Positions 1 through 8,465 of a stretch of 64,000 nt of DNA are shown here, in pieces. Origin of the DNA: Nitrospira sp. (GTDB taxonomy: Bacteria; Nitrospirota; Nitrospiria; Nitrospirales; Nitrospiraceae); the NCBI GenBank assembly GCA_020697375.1, contig JAJFBJ010000001.1:141349-205348 (forward strand), read 5' to 3'. The notes under the pieces were generated by a model that was not told where the DNA came from, ran no database searches, and worked only from the letters and a program-made list of their open reading frames with translations. Both the position numbers and the translations under genes were made by a program. Position 1 is the first letter of the stretch. The number at the start of each line of letters is the position of its first letter.

Positions 1-3000
1 CGGTGTTGTACCAACCTTCTTGCAGAACCTCGACCGTCAGGTCCTCGCGGCCCAGATAGCCCTTCATCACGTTCGGTCCCTTCACCAGCAACATGCCGGG
101 CTTGCCGATAGCGAGAGGGGCGAAGCTGTCAGGATCGACGATCCGGACGGAGACACCGGGAAGAGGCTGGCCGACGGTTCCGCGCCGGGATGCCGGCTGG
201 TAAAACCCGGAGGCCCGGAAGTCAGGACAGTTCACGGCGATGACCGGGGCGCATTCGGTGACTCCATAGCCCTCGATCGGTCTGAGCCCGAAGCGGTCCT
301 CGAAGGACTGTGAAACGCGAGACGACAGTTTCTCCGCTCCTGTGAGCACGACCCGCAAGGAACTGAACTGCTCCGGACTACAACGCCGTTGATAGAGCTG
401 CAGAAACGTGGGGGTGCAGACGAGAAACGTCAAGCGATGTTTGGCGCAGAGCTCGCCGATCGCCACCACATCGAGCGGAGAGGGATGGAAAATGATGGCC
501 GCGCCATTGAGGGTGACAAACCAAAACACCAGATGCCCGAACGAATGGAAGAGCGGCAGAATGCCGAGAATCCGGTCCCGTTCATCCAGGGGAAGGAGTT
601 GGGATACGGCTTGGACATTGGCGTCGATGTTGAAGTGTGTGAGCATCACGCCTTTAGGCTCGCCGGTGCTCCCGCTGCTGAAGATAATGGTGGCGACGTC
701 ATTCATGGTGACGCGTTGCCGTTGGCCGCAGGCGGATTCCAGAACGCGAAGCGGGACCAATAGGGCAAGGGCCGCGGCCATGGCTTTCTGTGTTCGGCCG
801 ATGGTGGCGGCAATATCCTCCAGCCAGAGAATCGTCGGCCCGTCCGGAAGGTCCAGCTTGGCCTTCTCCACGAACTTACGACTGGTCACAATGGTGCGAA
901 TATTCGCCTGGCGCACCGCCGATTCGAGGCCGGCTTTGCCGACGGTGTAGTTGAGGTTCACGCTGGTGCGGCCGGCAAGCATGGCGGCCACGTTGGTCAG
1001 GCCTCCGGCGACGGTGGGCGGCACCAAAAGGCCCACATTCTGTTGTTCATGCCAATGGGTTTTGAGCGCGCGGGCCAAGACGATGGCGCCGATCAAAGCC
1101 TGGAGACAGGATATGCGCGGCCTGGTCGCATCAGCCATCACGAGGCGGAACGGATGCCGGCGCATGGCCTTGATGAAGGCATGGTGCAGCGGCCGCCGGT
1201 CCGGTTTTCGCAAGCGCCAGGCAGCTTCCCCGAGTTCCCGGACGAGCGCGCGGATTTCATTCGCAGCCGTGCCGGCGGGAACCGGCGTTCCAAACGACAC
1301 GGTCACGGGATAGGGAATGCGTTCCGGCCACTTGGTGAGAAACCTGCCGCCGACAAAACTGAAGATGCTTCCCCAGACACGATCCAGATGAACCGGCAGG
1401 ACCGGAACATCCCGCCCCTTCAGGATCCGCTCGAAGCCGCGCCGAAAGGGCAAGAGATTGCCGGTACGGGTGATTTGGCCTTCCGGGAAGATGCAGACGA
1501 TGTCACCCGAGTCGAGCGCCCTGCCCGCCTCGCGCAAGGCCCGGAGGATGACGCGAAGACCGCCGTGAGAAGAAATCGGGATGACATGCAGGGCCTTCAG
1601 GAAGGGTTTGAATAGGGGATGGTCGACATACTCTGCATCGACCACGAAGCGGATGGGGCGATCCAGGCTGGCGATCAACAGTAATCCATCGATGAACGAA
1701 ATGTGGTTGGGGACCAGCAGCGCGCCGCCAGTGACCGGGACATGTTCGTGCCCGACGATGCGGAGCTTGTACAGGGTATTGGTCAGCAGCACGAGCAGCA
1801 GCCGAATGAAGGTTTCGGGCATGAGCCACATGGCCCAAATGGTTCCAAGCGTCGTCACGAGGGCCGTGGCCAGAAAGATGCCGACGGTCGAGAGTCCCGC
1901 ATTGGCCATAAGTCCGCCGCTCAGTGAGCCTAAGAGGATGCCGGTGAAGACACAGGTGTTCTCAAGCGCGATGACGGAGCCTCGCCGGTCATGCGGCGCT
2001 CGCCATTGGACCAGGGCATTGATCGGAATGAAGATAAGCGCACTGGAGACTCCCAGCGCGATCATCAGAATAAGGGTACCGGCGAACTGCGGTACGGACC
2101 AGCCGAGGATCAACAGGAACATGGCGACTCCGGCCGCCCCCAATGGCACAAGGCCGTATTCCACGCGAGAACGAGAAAGCCGGCCGACGGCGATTGCGCC
2201 TAATCCGATGCCCACAGAAATCAAGGCCGAAGGCACGGTGGCCAGCGCGTCCGAAAGACCAAGGACGGCCTTCGCGTACACCAGCACGTTCTGAACCACG
2301 AGGCTGGCGATGGTCCAGAAAAAGACCGCGCCGGTGATCGCGAGCCGTAGCAGGCGGTCTGCGCGTAATGCGGAGACGGCGCCGCGCAGCGTATCGAAGA
2401 GGCCCCCTGTGGCGCGAGCGCGTGGCACCGGCGGAACGGCCCAAGCCGCGGTCAATCCGATCAAAGCAAGCATTGTCAGCGCGAATGGGGCGATCCAGGG
2501 GTTGTCTCCCGCGCCGGCCAGCAAAAATCCGCCCGCCGTCGTTCCTGTCAAGATCGCGAGGAACGTCCAGAGTTCGAGGACGCTGTTGCCGCGCGCGAGC
2601 TGTTCGTGCGGGAGCAACTCGGGAAGGATGCCATACTTCGCGGGGCTGAAGATCGCGCTATGGACTCCCATGCCGGCGAGGATGACGAAGGCCCAGAGGC
2701 CGCCCGTTGGATTGGACAGCAGCGCGAGGGTAGCGCCGGTCATGAGTAAGACCTCCACGCCTTTCATCGTGATGATAATGGTTCGTTTGCTGATGCGATC
2801 GGCAAAGTAGCCCGCCACAAGCGAGGTGAGGACGAGCGGCAAGGTGAAAATGATCAGGGCCAACGCGGTCTGATTCTGCGATGCTGTCTCCAGATCCTGT
2901 CCGGGCGGCAGCGTGACAGCGACGCTGTGGATGCCCAGGAGCGCCACCATGAATTTCCAGGCATTGTCGTTGAAGGCGCCGCAGAACTGCGCGATCAGGA

Positions 3001-3049
3001 GTCCGCGCAGAGGAAGACGAGGTTGTTGTGAGGTGTCGCGCTGATCGAT
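1..3049 (-). CDS. LplT-type transporter / PlsC acyltransferase / acyl-ACP synthetase fusion (Aas-like), 3' end cut off by window
   Basis: About 1016 residues are visible and the gene continues past base 1. Three parts can be read in order. A 12-helix MFS domain resembling the lysophospholipid flippase LplT covers residues 1 to about 420. A PlsC-type acyltransferase follows, with the HX4D motif NHISFID near residue 448 and FPEG near 523. An AMP-forming acyl-ACP/CoA synthetase comes last, with the P-loop SSGSTGEPKG near 786. In the Aas/LplT family this combination imports lysophospholipid and re-acylates it in the inner membrane. The frame has no ATG, GTG or TTG at the right distance from its Shine-Dalgarno AAGGAG (3056-3061): the best-placed codon is ATC at 3049. 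A TTG at 3064 lies upstream of the AAGGAG and has no ribosome site of its own. The first in-frame ATG is about 36 codons in, inside the conserved first helix. The domain calls are firm, the start is not. Confidence 0.9.
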   Translation of the reverse strand, partial: MDQRDTSQQPRLPLRGLLIAQFCGAFNDNAWKFMVALLGIHSVAVTLPPGQDLETASQNQTALALIIFTLPLVLTSLVAGYFADRISKRTIIITMKGVEVLLMTGATLALLSNPTGGLWAFVILAGMGVHSAIFSPAKYGILPELLPHEQLARGNSVLELWTFLAILTGTTAGGFLLAGAGDNPWIAPFALTMLALIGLTAAWAVPPVPRARATGGLFDTLRGAVSALRADRLLRLAITGAVFFWTIASLVVQNVLVYAKAVLGLSDALATVPSALISVGIGLGAIAVGRLSRSRVEYGLVPLGAAGVAMFLLILGWSVPQFAGTLILMIALGVSSALIFIPINALVQWRAPHDRRGSVIALENTCVFTGILLGSLSGGLMANAGLSTVGIFLATALVTTLGTIWAMWLMPETFIRLLLVLLTNTLYKLRIVGHEHVPVTGGALLVPNHISFIDGLLLIASLDRPIRFVVDAEYVDHPLFKPFLKALHVIPISSHGGLRVILRALREAGRALDSGDIVCIFPEGQITRTGNLLPFRRGFERILKGRDVPVLPVHLDRVWGSIFSFVGGRFLTKWPERIPYPVTVSFGTPVPAGTAANEIRALVRELGEAAWRLRKPDRRPLHHAFIKAMRRHPFRLVMADATRPRISCLQALIGAIVLARALKTHWHEQQNVGLLVPPTVAGGLTNVAAMLAGRTSVNLNYTVGKAGLESAVRQANIRTIVTSRKFVEKAKLDLPDGPTILWLEDIAATIGRTQKAMAAALALLVPLRVLESACGQRQRVTMNDVATIIFSSGSTGEPKGVMLTHFNIDANVQAVSQLLPLDERDRILGILPLFHSFGHLVFWFVTLNGAAIIFHPSPLDVVAIGELCAKHRLTFLVCTPTFLQLYQRRCSPEQFSSLRVVLTGAEKLSSRVSQSFEDRFGLRPIEGYGVTECAPVIAVNCPDFRASGFYQPASRRGTVGQPLPGVSVRIVDPDSFAPLAIGKPGMLLVKGPNVMKGYLGREDLTVEVLQEGWYNT

Positions 3050-3055
3050 GGGTAT

Positions 3056-3061
3056 CTCCTT
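3056..3061 (-). promoter_or_regulatory. Ribosome binding site of the Aas-like gene
   Basis: AAGGAG on the minus strand, followed by six bases and then ATC-GAT-CAG in the reading frame of the fusion protein. It is the only good Shine-Dalgarno near the 5' end of this gene, and it points at a non-canonical codon. Confidence 0.6.
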
Positions 3062-3079
3062 CAAATGAATGCTGGGTTT

Positions 3080-3328
3080 AGTTGGATGTTGAAAAAGTCC
3101 GCCGGCAGCGTTCTCGCCTCGTTCAGACCATCAACGTATCACTCATGGGATAAGACCCTGTCTCGGCAGGCTCGGGGTGGGCGGGTACGACCCTCACGCC
3201 TTCGGCCCCGGACCGGGACGGCTCACCGTCTTGCCGGGGGCCGCAAGCGTGATGCTCGCTATTCTTCGCGTCGCGGACCTCGCGGCGGACTTGCTGGTCG
3301 GCCATTTTCAAGCATCCTGCGAGGAAAT
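3080..3328. repeat. Intergenic repeat element, copy A
   Basis: The left end reads GGATGTTGAAAAAGTCCGCC and is followed by a tract of the form GCGTTCTCGCCTCGTTCAG. The right end reads GGCCATTTTCAAGCATCCTGC, an imperfect inverted copy of the left end. The same left-end plus 'GTTCTCGC' tract, with inverted ends, recurs at 31434-31735, 33858-33988 and 42288-42418, and a left half at 55760-55815. Between the ends lies GC-rich DNA with its own small palindromes and no convincing gene. It fills the gap between the MutS-like gene and the Aas-like gene, both on the minus strand. Confidence 0.65.
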
Positions 3329-3411
3329 TAGGAGTCACAAGAGTTTCTCAACCGCTTATTCGCTTGAGCAATATTCCCAGTCTGACGAAACAACTGAACC
3401 GATGCAATTGG

Positions 3412-5295
3412 TTATCGGGGATGGATGAGATTCGGGCTTTCCACGGGTAGCCCCTCCAGAGCCATGATTCGCAGCGCATTGGTGGTGGGGCATGGGCCAG
3501 GTCGCAGCCGATAATCGAAGTGCAATGCGCCTTCGGCCACAGTTTCCTGAAAGTGCACGTTGGTGACGCCTGGAAGTTGCCGTTCCAATTCGGTCAGTTC
3601 CAGGTCGTGTGTCGTGACCAGGCCGAAACCGTTTCCTGCCGCAAGCGCGCCGATGAGCGAGCGGCCTCCGATGAGCCGTTCCCGATTGTTGGTGCCCTTG
3701 AACACTTCATCGATCAGCCACAGCACCGGAGGTCCCAGTTCATCCTGGACGCTGGTGAGGATGGTCTTGAGGCGTTTCACTTCGGCATAGAAAAAGGACA
3801 GGCCGCCGTCCAGCGAATCGTCCACGCGAATGCAGCTGCCGAGCCGCACGAGAGACCAGCGAAACGACCCGGCGCAGACCGGTCCGCCGGCTTGCGCCAG
3901 GCAAGTATTGATGCCGATGGTCCTGAGAAAGGTGCTCTTGCCCGACATGTTGGAACCAGTGACGAGGAAGATGCGACCCCGTCCCTGGAGCAGGATGTTG
4001 TTGCCGATGCGGGCCGCCGCGGGAATGAGCGGATGCGCCAGGTCCTGTGCGTCGAGGATTGGTCGATCACCGTTCGGGTGGCCAGCGGCATCCGGTTGAT
4101 GCAATGAGGGCCAGGGATAGTCCGGGCGCAGGTAAGCGAAGGTAGCCAAGGAACTCGCGGCATCCAACTCGGCCAAGGCCTCGAACCACAGCGGCGCGAT
4201 GGCGGCAATCCGGTCTTGTAACTGCTGCAACCGATGAGTGTAGTAGAGATCCCAGGGGCCGATCGCATTGATGAAGTAATGCACCAGGGGATGGGCCCGC
4301 ACGCTGAGCCGGTTCATGATGGAAGCGGCCTGTTTGAGCGAGGCGGAAGGGCTGGTGCGCTGTTGAAGGAACGGCCGGCAGAGCAGGGCGAGTTCCGGGG
4401 ATGGCCGATACGATCGCCGTTCCAAATAGCCGAGCACGGCGCTGAGCCGCTCCAGTTGCCGGTGAAGCGATTGCGCATGGTCGAAGATTTCTTCGGACCG
4501 GCTACGGACCGACAAGAAAAAGAAGGCATAGAGCCCGAACGACAAGATCCAATAGTTGCCGAGTCCATACAAGAGTTCGGCGACCAGTAGACCGGCGGTC
4601 AGAATGGCGAGCAACGATTCGATCAGCAACATGGGGCTTACGCCGGAATGGTCCACGCGCTTCTGAAGGATCGAGAGCAGCCGGCGACCGTCGATATCGG
4701 CTTCATCGACTGCCTGGGCTTCCAGCGACAACCGGTCTCTGAGCAAAGAGAGTGGAGTCAGTTCACGAATGAGGGTCTGCCGCGCGAGCCACGGCGCCGG
4801 GTGAGGCGGCTGTTCGAATAGCCAGGAGGCCAGCCGTTCCCGGCCCTGCGAGGAAACCGTATTGTCAATCAGGTGGAGTAATGAATGGGGGCCGGCGAGA
4901 TCGAGGTCCTGAGCATAACCATGTCGCTCCGGCACGGTAACGTGCCGGAGCGGAATGTCCGGCCATTGTAGACGGATGCGTGCTACGTGGACCCGTTTGA
5001 TTCTCTGCCAGCGGCGGAGCCGGTGCAAGCGGTCTTCGAGCCTGTTATGATACCAAGCCACGATGAGAAACAGAATGAAGAAGGTTGCGAGAGCCGCATT
5101 GCCGAGAATGGTCCAGCCCAGTTTGTGGAGCAGGATGGAGCCCAGCAACCCGCCGAAGAAGATCGCAAAACGCCAGCTCGTGAATCGTTCGCTGACGCAG
5201 CTGCCTCTCGCCTCCAGGCGTTCTGCGCGCCGCAGTAGTCGGGTGAGGCTGCGTTCTCGGGCCGGCGCCTGGCGGGGTTGCTTGTTCGGTGCCAT
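3412..5295 (-). CDS. Membrane-anchored MutS-family ATPase
   Basis: A 627-residue protein whose C-terminal third is a MutS-type ABC ATPase. The Walker A is GSNMSGKST near residue 448 and the Walker B region is WLIDEVFKGTN, where E follows D as in MutS. A signature-like segment DSLDGGLSFFYAEVKRL lies between them. The N-terminal mismatch-binding domain of true MutS is absent. Instead there are two pairs of hydrophobic segments, near residues 25-70 and 225-265, so the protein should sit in the inner membrane. This is not the housekeeping MutS; its substrate is unknown. The start at 5295 (Met-Ala-Pro-Asn-Lys) is chosen because longer starts would run into the divergent prmA gene, 29 bp away. The fold is certain, the role is not. 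Confidence 0.85.
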   Translation of the reverse strand: MAPNKQPRQAPARERSLTRLLRRAERLEARGSCVSERFTSWRFAIFFGGLLGSILLHKLGWTILGNAALATFFILFLIVAWYHNRLEDRLHRLRRWQRIKRVHVARIRLQWPDIPLRHVTVPERHGYAQDLDLAGPHSLLHLIDNTVSSQGRERLASWLFEQPPHPAPWLARQTLIRELTPLSLLRDRLSLEAQAVDEADIDGRRLLSILQKRVDHSGVSPMLLIESLLAILTAGLLVAELLYGLGNYWILSFGLYAFFFLSVRSRSEEIFDHAQSLHRQLERLSAVLGYLERRSYRPSPELALLCRPFLQQRTSPSASLKQAASIMNRLSVRAHPLVHYFINAIGPWDLYYTHRLQQLQDRIAAIAPLWFEALAELDAASSLATFAYLRPDYPWPSLHQPDAAGHPNGDRPILDAQDLAHPLIPAAARIGNNILLQGRGRIFLVTGSNMSGKSTFLRTIGINTCLAQAGGPVCAGSFRWSLVRLGSCIRVDDSLDGGLSFFYAEVKRLKTILTSVQDELGPPVLWLIDEVFKGTNNRERLIGGRSLIGALAAGNGFGLVTTHDLELTELERQLPGVTNVHFQETVAEGALHFDYRLRPGPCPTTNALRIMALEGLPVESPNLIHPR

Positions 5296-5324
5296 GGTAC
5301 CGCTGACGATACTGATAGTCTGAG

Positions 5325-6257
5325 ATGGCGTCAACCACCAAGATAGACCATCCCGCCGATGACGATTCCCTCTCACCGGTTGCGAGCGACTGGATTCAAG
5401 TCGATGTGAGGACCTCACTCGATGCGGGAGAGCTGTTGGGAATCATGAATGATCCTGCCGTGACGGGAGCCTGGCAAGAACAGGACTGCATCCATCTCTA
5501 CTGGCCGGGCGACCGTTGCGGACCAGACACTTGGCAGGAACTCGGACGGGCGCTGACCATGCTCGGTCATTCCGAACCGGAGCGCGCCATCACCATCAAT
5601 AGCCTCGCGGATCGCGATTGGAATACCCAGTGGGCGCGTCTGGTGGATTCGATCAGGATCGGATCTGTCATCATCCGGCCGAGTTGGAAAGAGGTAGGGT
5701 TACAGCAGGGCGAGATCGAATTGATCATCGATCCGAAGCAGGCGTTCGGCACGGGCCACCATGCGACCACACAATTGCTGATCGAATGGCTGCAGCAAGT
5801 CATTCTGCCTACAGATCGCGTGCTGGATGTGGGGACGGGGAGCGGGGTGCTGGCGATGGTGGCGTTGAGGCTGGGGGCCGAGCAGGCAGTGGGGGTGGAT
5901 TTCGATCCTCTGGCCATCGACTGTGCGCGTGACTATGCCCAGGTCAACGGATTCGATGAGCGGCTGACGTTGTCGGTCGGACATGCCAAAGAGAAGCTAT
6001 ACGATACCTTCCGACCTACCCTTGTCCTTGCGAATTTGGATCGGCAGACATTGCTGGTTACTGCGGAGACGTTCGCCAGCTATGCAGCCGATGGCGCGCG
6101 GCTCTTGCTGTCCGGTTTGCTGATCGAGCAACGGGTGGAAATCGAAGCCGCCTATGCCGCCCATGGGATGTATGTAAGAGCCGTACGAGAACGTAACGGG
6201 TGGATTGCCCTTGAAGCGGTCGGTATGGAATCCTGCGAGGGAGGCCTCTGCTCCTGA
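5325..6257 (+). CDS. prmA: Ribosomal protein L11 methyltransferase
   Basis: A 310-residue class I SAM-dependent methyltransferase of the PrmA family, which trimethylates ribosomal protein L11. The PrmA-specific block FGTGHHATTQ is near residue 141. SAM-binding motif I, VLDVGTGSGVLA, is near 165 and is followed by an acidic motif II (GVDFDPLA). The family motif usually read as ANILA appears here as LANLDRQ. The last base of its TGA is the first base of the ATG of the next gene, so the two are translationally coupled. It is divergent from the MutS-like gene. Confidence 0.92.
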   Translation: MASTTKIDHPADDDSLSPVASDWIQVDVRTSLDAGELLGIMNDPAVTGAWQEQDCIHLYWPGDRCGPDTWQELGRALTMLGHSEPERAITINSLADRDWNTQWARLVDSIRIGSVIIRPSWKEVGLQQGEIELIIDPKQAFGTGHHATTQLLIEWLQQVILPTDRVLDVGTGSGVLAMVALRLGAEQAVGVDFDPLAIDCARDYAQVNGFDERLTLSVGHAKEKLYDTFRPTLVLANLDRQTLLVTAETFASYAADGARLLLSGLLIEQRVEIEAAYAAHGMYVRAVRERNGWIALEAVGMESCEGGLCS

Positions 6258-6751
6258 TGGATGCCATGGAACAGCCGGCCTTTCCCCATGTGCATCAAGT
6301 AAGCCTGTCCGATGGCGGAGTGCCGAAACATGCCGTGCCCTCCGCGCAGGTGACGGTCGAAGGAGTGAGAGGTGATCGGCAACGCAACCGGAAGGTTCAT
6401 GGAGGACCGGATCGAGCCGTCTGTCTCTTCTCCCTGGAGGTCATCGAGGCCTTACGCGCGGAAGGGCATTCCATCGGTCCCGGCTCGGCTGGTGAAAATC
6501 TGACATTGGCTGGGTTGGAGTGGTCCAGCCTGAAGCCAGGTGATCGGCTGAGCATTGGGATTTGTCTGCAGCTGGAAATCATGAGTTACACGGCGCCCTG
6601 TCGATGGAACGCTCGGTGGTTCCTGGACGGGGATTACGGAAGAATGTCGCAGGAGGCGTATCCCGGTTGGAGCCGTCTCTATGCGCGGGTCCTGGTTGAA
6701 GGAACGGTGCAGCCTGGTGATAGGGTGGAAATGCGAAGCGCGGAGCGATGA
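6257..6751 (+). CDS. MOSC domain protein
   Basis: A 164-residue protein covering a MOSC domain of the YiiM type, related to the C-terminus of molybdenum cofactor sulfurases. Visible blocks are GGPDRAVCLFS near residue 49, GSAGENLTLAGL (the conserved G-x-x-G-E-N turn) near 75, and a C-terminal aromatic segment with GDRVEMR. A cysteine in SYTAPCRW lies where MOSC proteins often carry their conserved cysteine. The family is thought to handle sulfur for metal centres or to reduce N-hydroxylated compounds; the substrate here is unknown. It overlaps prmA by one base (ATGA). Confidence 0.88.
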   Translation: MDAMEQPAFPHVHQVSLSDGGVPKHAVPSAQVTVEGVRGDRQRNRKVHGGPDRAVCLFSLEVIEALRAEGHSIGPGSAGENLTLAGLEWSSLKPGDRLSIGICLQLEIMSYTAPCRWNARWFLDGDYGRMSQEAYPGWSRLYARVLVEGTVQPGDRVEMRSAER

Positions 6752-6880
6752 ATGTTAGTTGTGCCTAAGACTCCCGATCTGTCGATCTGATGACCGGATG
6801 ATCTGTTGTGTCTCCGGAAATCTTCAGATCAACAGATGCCGGAATCGTTCCTGGCAACTGTTGAGGATTCACGAGACATC

Positions 6881-7540
6881 ATGAACCGTGTACTCGAACC
6901 GGAACTGATGGATGATGTGGCGCAGGCCGGCGCTTATGCGCGGGCTGATTTCGCGGAAGAAAATCAGGGCTTCGTCGATCGTTTTCGCAGTTATTTCCCA
7001 GATTGGACCGGCGGACATATGGTTGATCTGGGATGCGGTCCGGCTGATATCCCCATTCGCTTTCTCCGCGCCTTTCCCGCCGCACGGGTGACCGCCGTGG
7101 ATGCCAGCCGTCCGATGCTGGACCTCGCAAGGGAGGCCATTGCCCAGGCAGGATTGGCAGACGATATCACGTTGCGCTGCGAGCGCTTTCAAACGCTTGT
7201 CTTGGGGGAGCAAGCCGAGGCCCTGCTTTCCAATAGTCTCCTGCACCATGTGCCGAATCCTCTTCAGTTCTGGTTTCGCGTGAAGCAACTGTCGAAGCCG
7301 GGAGCCTGCATCCTGGTCATGGATCTGTTGCGGCCGGAATCTCCCGCAACAGCACAGACATTGGTGGAGCAGTATGCAGCCGATGAAGACCCGATCCTCA
7401 AGCGGGACTTTTACAACTCATTACTGGCGGCGTTTACCGAAGATGAAGTCGCGGCGCAGTTGGCCGAAATGAATCTATCCAGATTGCTCATCGATGTCCC
7501 GGACGACCGGCATTGGGTCGTCGGCGGCGTGATTCCCTGA
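6881..7540 (+). CDS. Class I SAM-dependent methyltransferase
   Basis: A 219-residue methyltransferase. Motif I is DLGCGPADIP near residue 48, followed by the acidic AVDASRPML and by a motif IV region SNSLLHHVPNP. The substrate cannot be told from sequence; the motif IV form resembles small-molecule methyltransferases. The start at ATG 6881 (Met-Asn-Arg-Val-Leu) is preferred. In-frame starts at 6836 (ATG) and 6806 (TTG) would add non-conserved residues, and none of the three has a strong ribosome site. The DNA just upstream, about 6775-6835, carries short repeats of 'GATCTG'. Confidence 0.8.
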   Translation: MNRVLEPELMDDVAQAGAYARADFAEENQGFVDRFRSYFPDWTGGHMVDLGCGPADIPIRFLRAFPAARVTAVDASRPMLDLAREAIAQAGLADDITLRCERFQTLVLGEQAEALLSNSLLHHVPNPLQFWFRVKQLSKPGACILVMDLLRPESPATAQTLVEQYAADEDPILKRDFYNSLLAAFTEDEVAAQLAEMNLSRLLIDVPDDRHWVVGGVIP

Positions 7541-7554
7541 CACCGACATTGACT

Positions 7555-8406
7555 ATGCGCCCAGTGCTTCCGATTTTTCTGCTCTGTCTGCTCGCCCTCA
7601 TTTCCACCGGATCCAGCGGGATTGTCTGGGGACAGCTCGAACAGTTGCGAAAGCCCCGATCGCTTCCTGAGACCAAGGCCCTTCTCCCTGCTCCCATGGT
7701 CGTCATCCCCGAAGGATTCTTTGCCATGGGAGCCGATGGAACCGATGCATTGGAGGATGAACGGCCGCAACATCAGGTGTGGATTGACCGGTTCGAGATG
7801 GATCGCTACGAAGTCACGACTGGGCACTATGCCGAATTTCTCACCTCCACGAAGCGGCCAGTGCCCTGGCAGTGGGAGGGGGTGAACTTGTCGCAGCACC
7901 GGGACCGACCGGTCATCGGAGTCAGTTGGTTCGATGCGGAGGCATACTGCCGCCGGCAAGGCAAACGCCTTCCGACGGAGGCGGAGTGGGAAAAAGCAGC
8001 CAGGGGGATCGACAGGCGGCTGTTTCCCTGGGGGAACCAGGTTCCCACTGACCTGTTGGCCAACTTTGCGCTAGGCGCGAGGTTCAGCTATAGCCAAGTG
8101 CTGGTGCCGGTTCAGCGTTATGAGGCCGGCATCAGTCCCTATGGGCTGTACCAAATGGCGGGGAATGTGGGGGAATGGGTGGCCGACTGGTATGGTGCGA
8201 GCTACTATGAAATCAGCCCGCCAAGGAATCCCACCGGACCTGATTCCGGGTCATTTCGTGTGTTGCGCGGCGGGTCCTGGTCCGACTTGCCGAAATACCT
8301 TCTGACCTACGGCCGTTTTAAGCTGCCACCGGAAACCCGTAACAGCTATACGGGGTTCCGATGTGCCAGGACAACCGGTCCGGTTCCTCCCGCCGCTTCA
8401 CCGTGA
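7555..8406 (+). CDS. Exported formylglycine-generating-enzyme (SUMF1) domain protein
   Basis: A 283-residue protein with an N-terminal hydrophobic signal peptide (residues about 1-25) and one FGE-sulfatase domain. Family landmarks are IPEGFFAMG, GVSWFDAEAYCR, RLPTEAEWEKAARG, GNVGEWVADW near residue 202, RGGSW near 237 and the terminal GFRCAR. Of the two cysteines that true formylglycine-generating enzymes use for catalysis, only the one in FRCAR is in a matching place, so it is probably not a sulfatase-activating enzyme. Bacterial homologues are often substrate-binding or structural proteins. The start at 7555 is the first Met in front of the signal peptide and lies 12 bases after the methyltransferase stop. 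Confidence 0.85.
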   Translation: MRPVLPIFLLCLLALISTGSSGIVWGQLEQLRKPRSLPETKALLPAPMVVIPEGFFAMGADGTDALEDERPQHQVWIDRFEMDRYEVTTGHYAEFLTSTKRPVPWQWEGVNLSQHRDRPVIGVSWFDAEAYCRRQGKRLPTEAEWEKAARGIDRRLFPWGNQVPTDLLANFALGARFSYSQVLVPVQRYEAGISPYGLYQMAGNVGEWVADWYGASYYEISPPRNPTGPDSGSFRVLRGGSWSDLPKYLLTYGRFKLPPETRNSYTGFRCARTTGPVPPAASP

Positions 8407-8465
8407 GCCGGGCGCCTACTGCGCGCCGGCTCACGGTTTCTCGTTCCTGTACCTGGGCCATACAT

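Noticed and set aside
20..2810. Several plus-strand frames in the first 3 kb
   Set aside because: They are shadows of the Aas-like gene on the minus strand, which has clear domain motifs.
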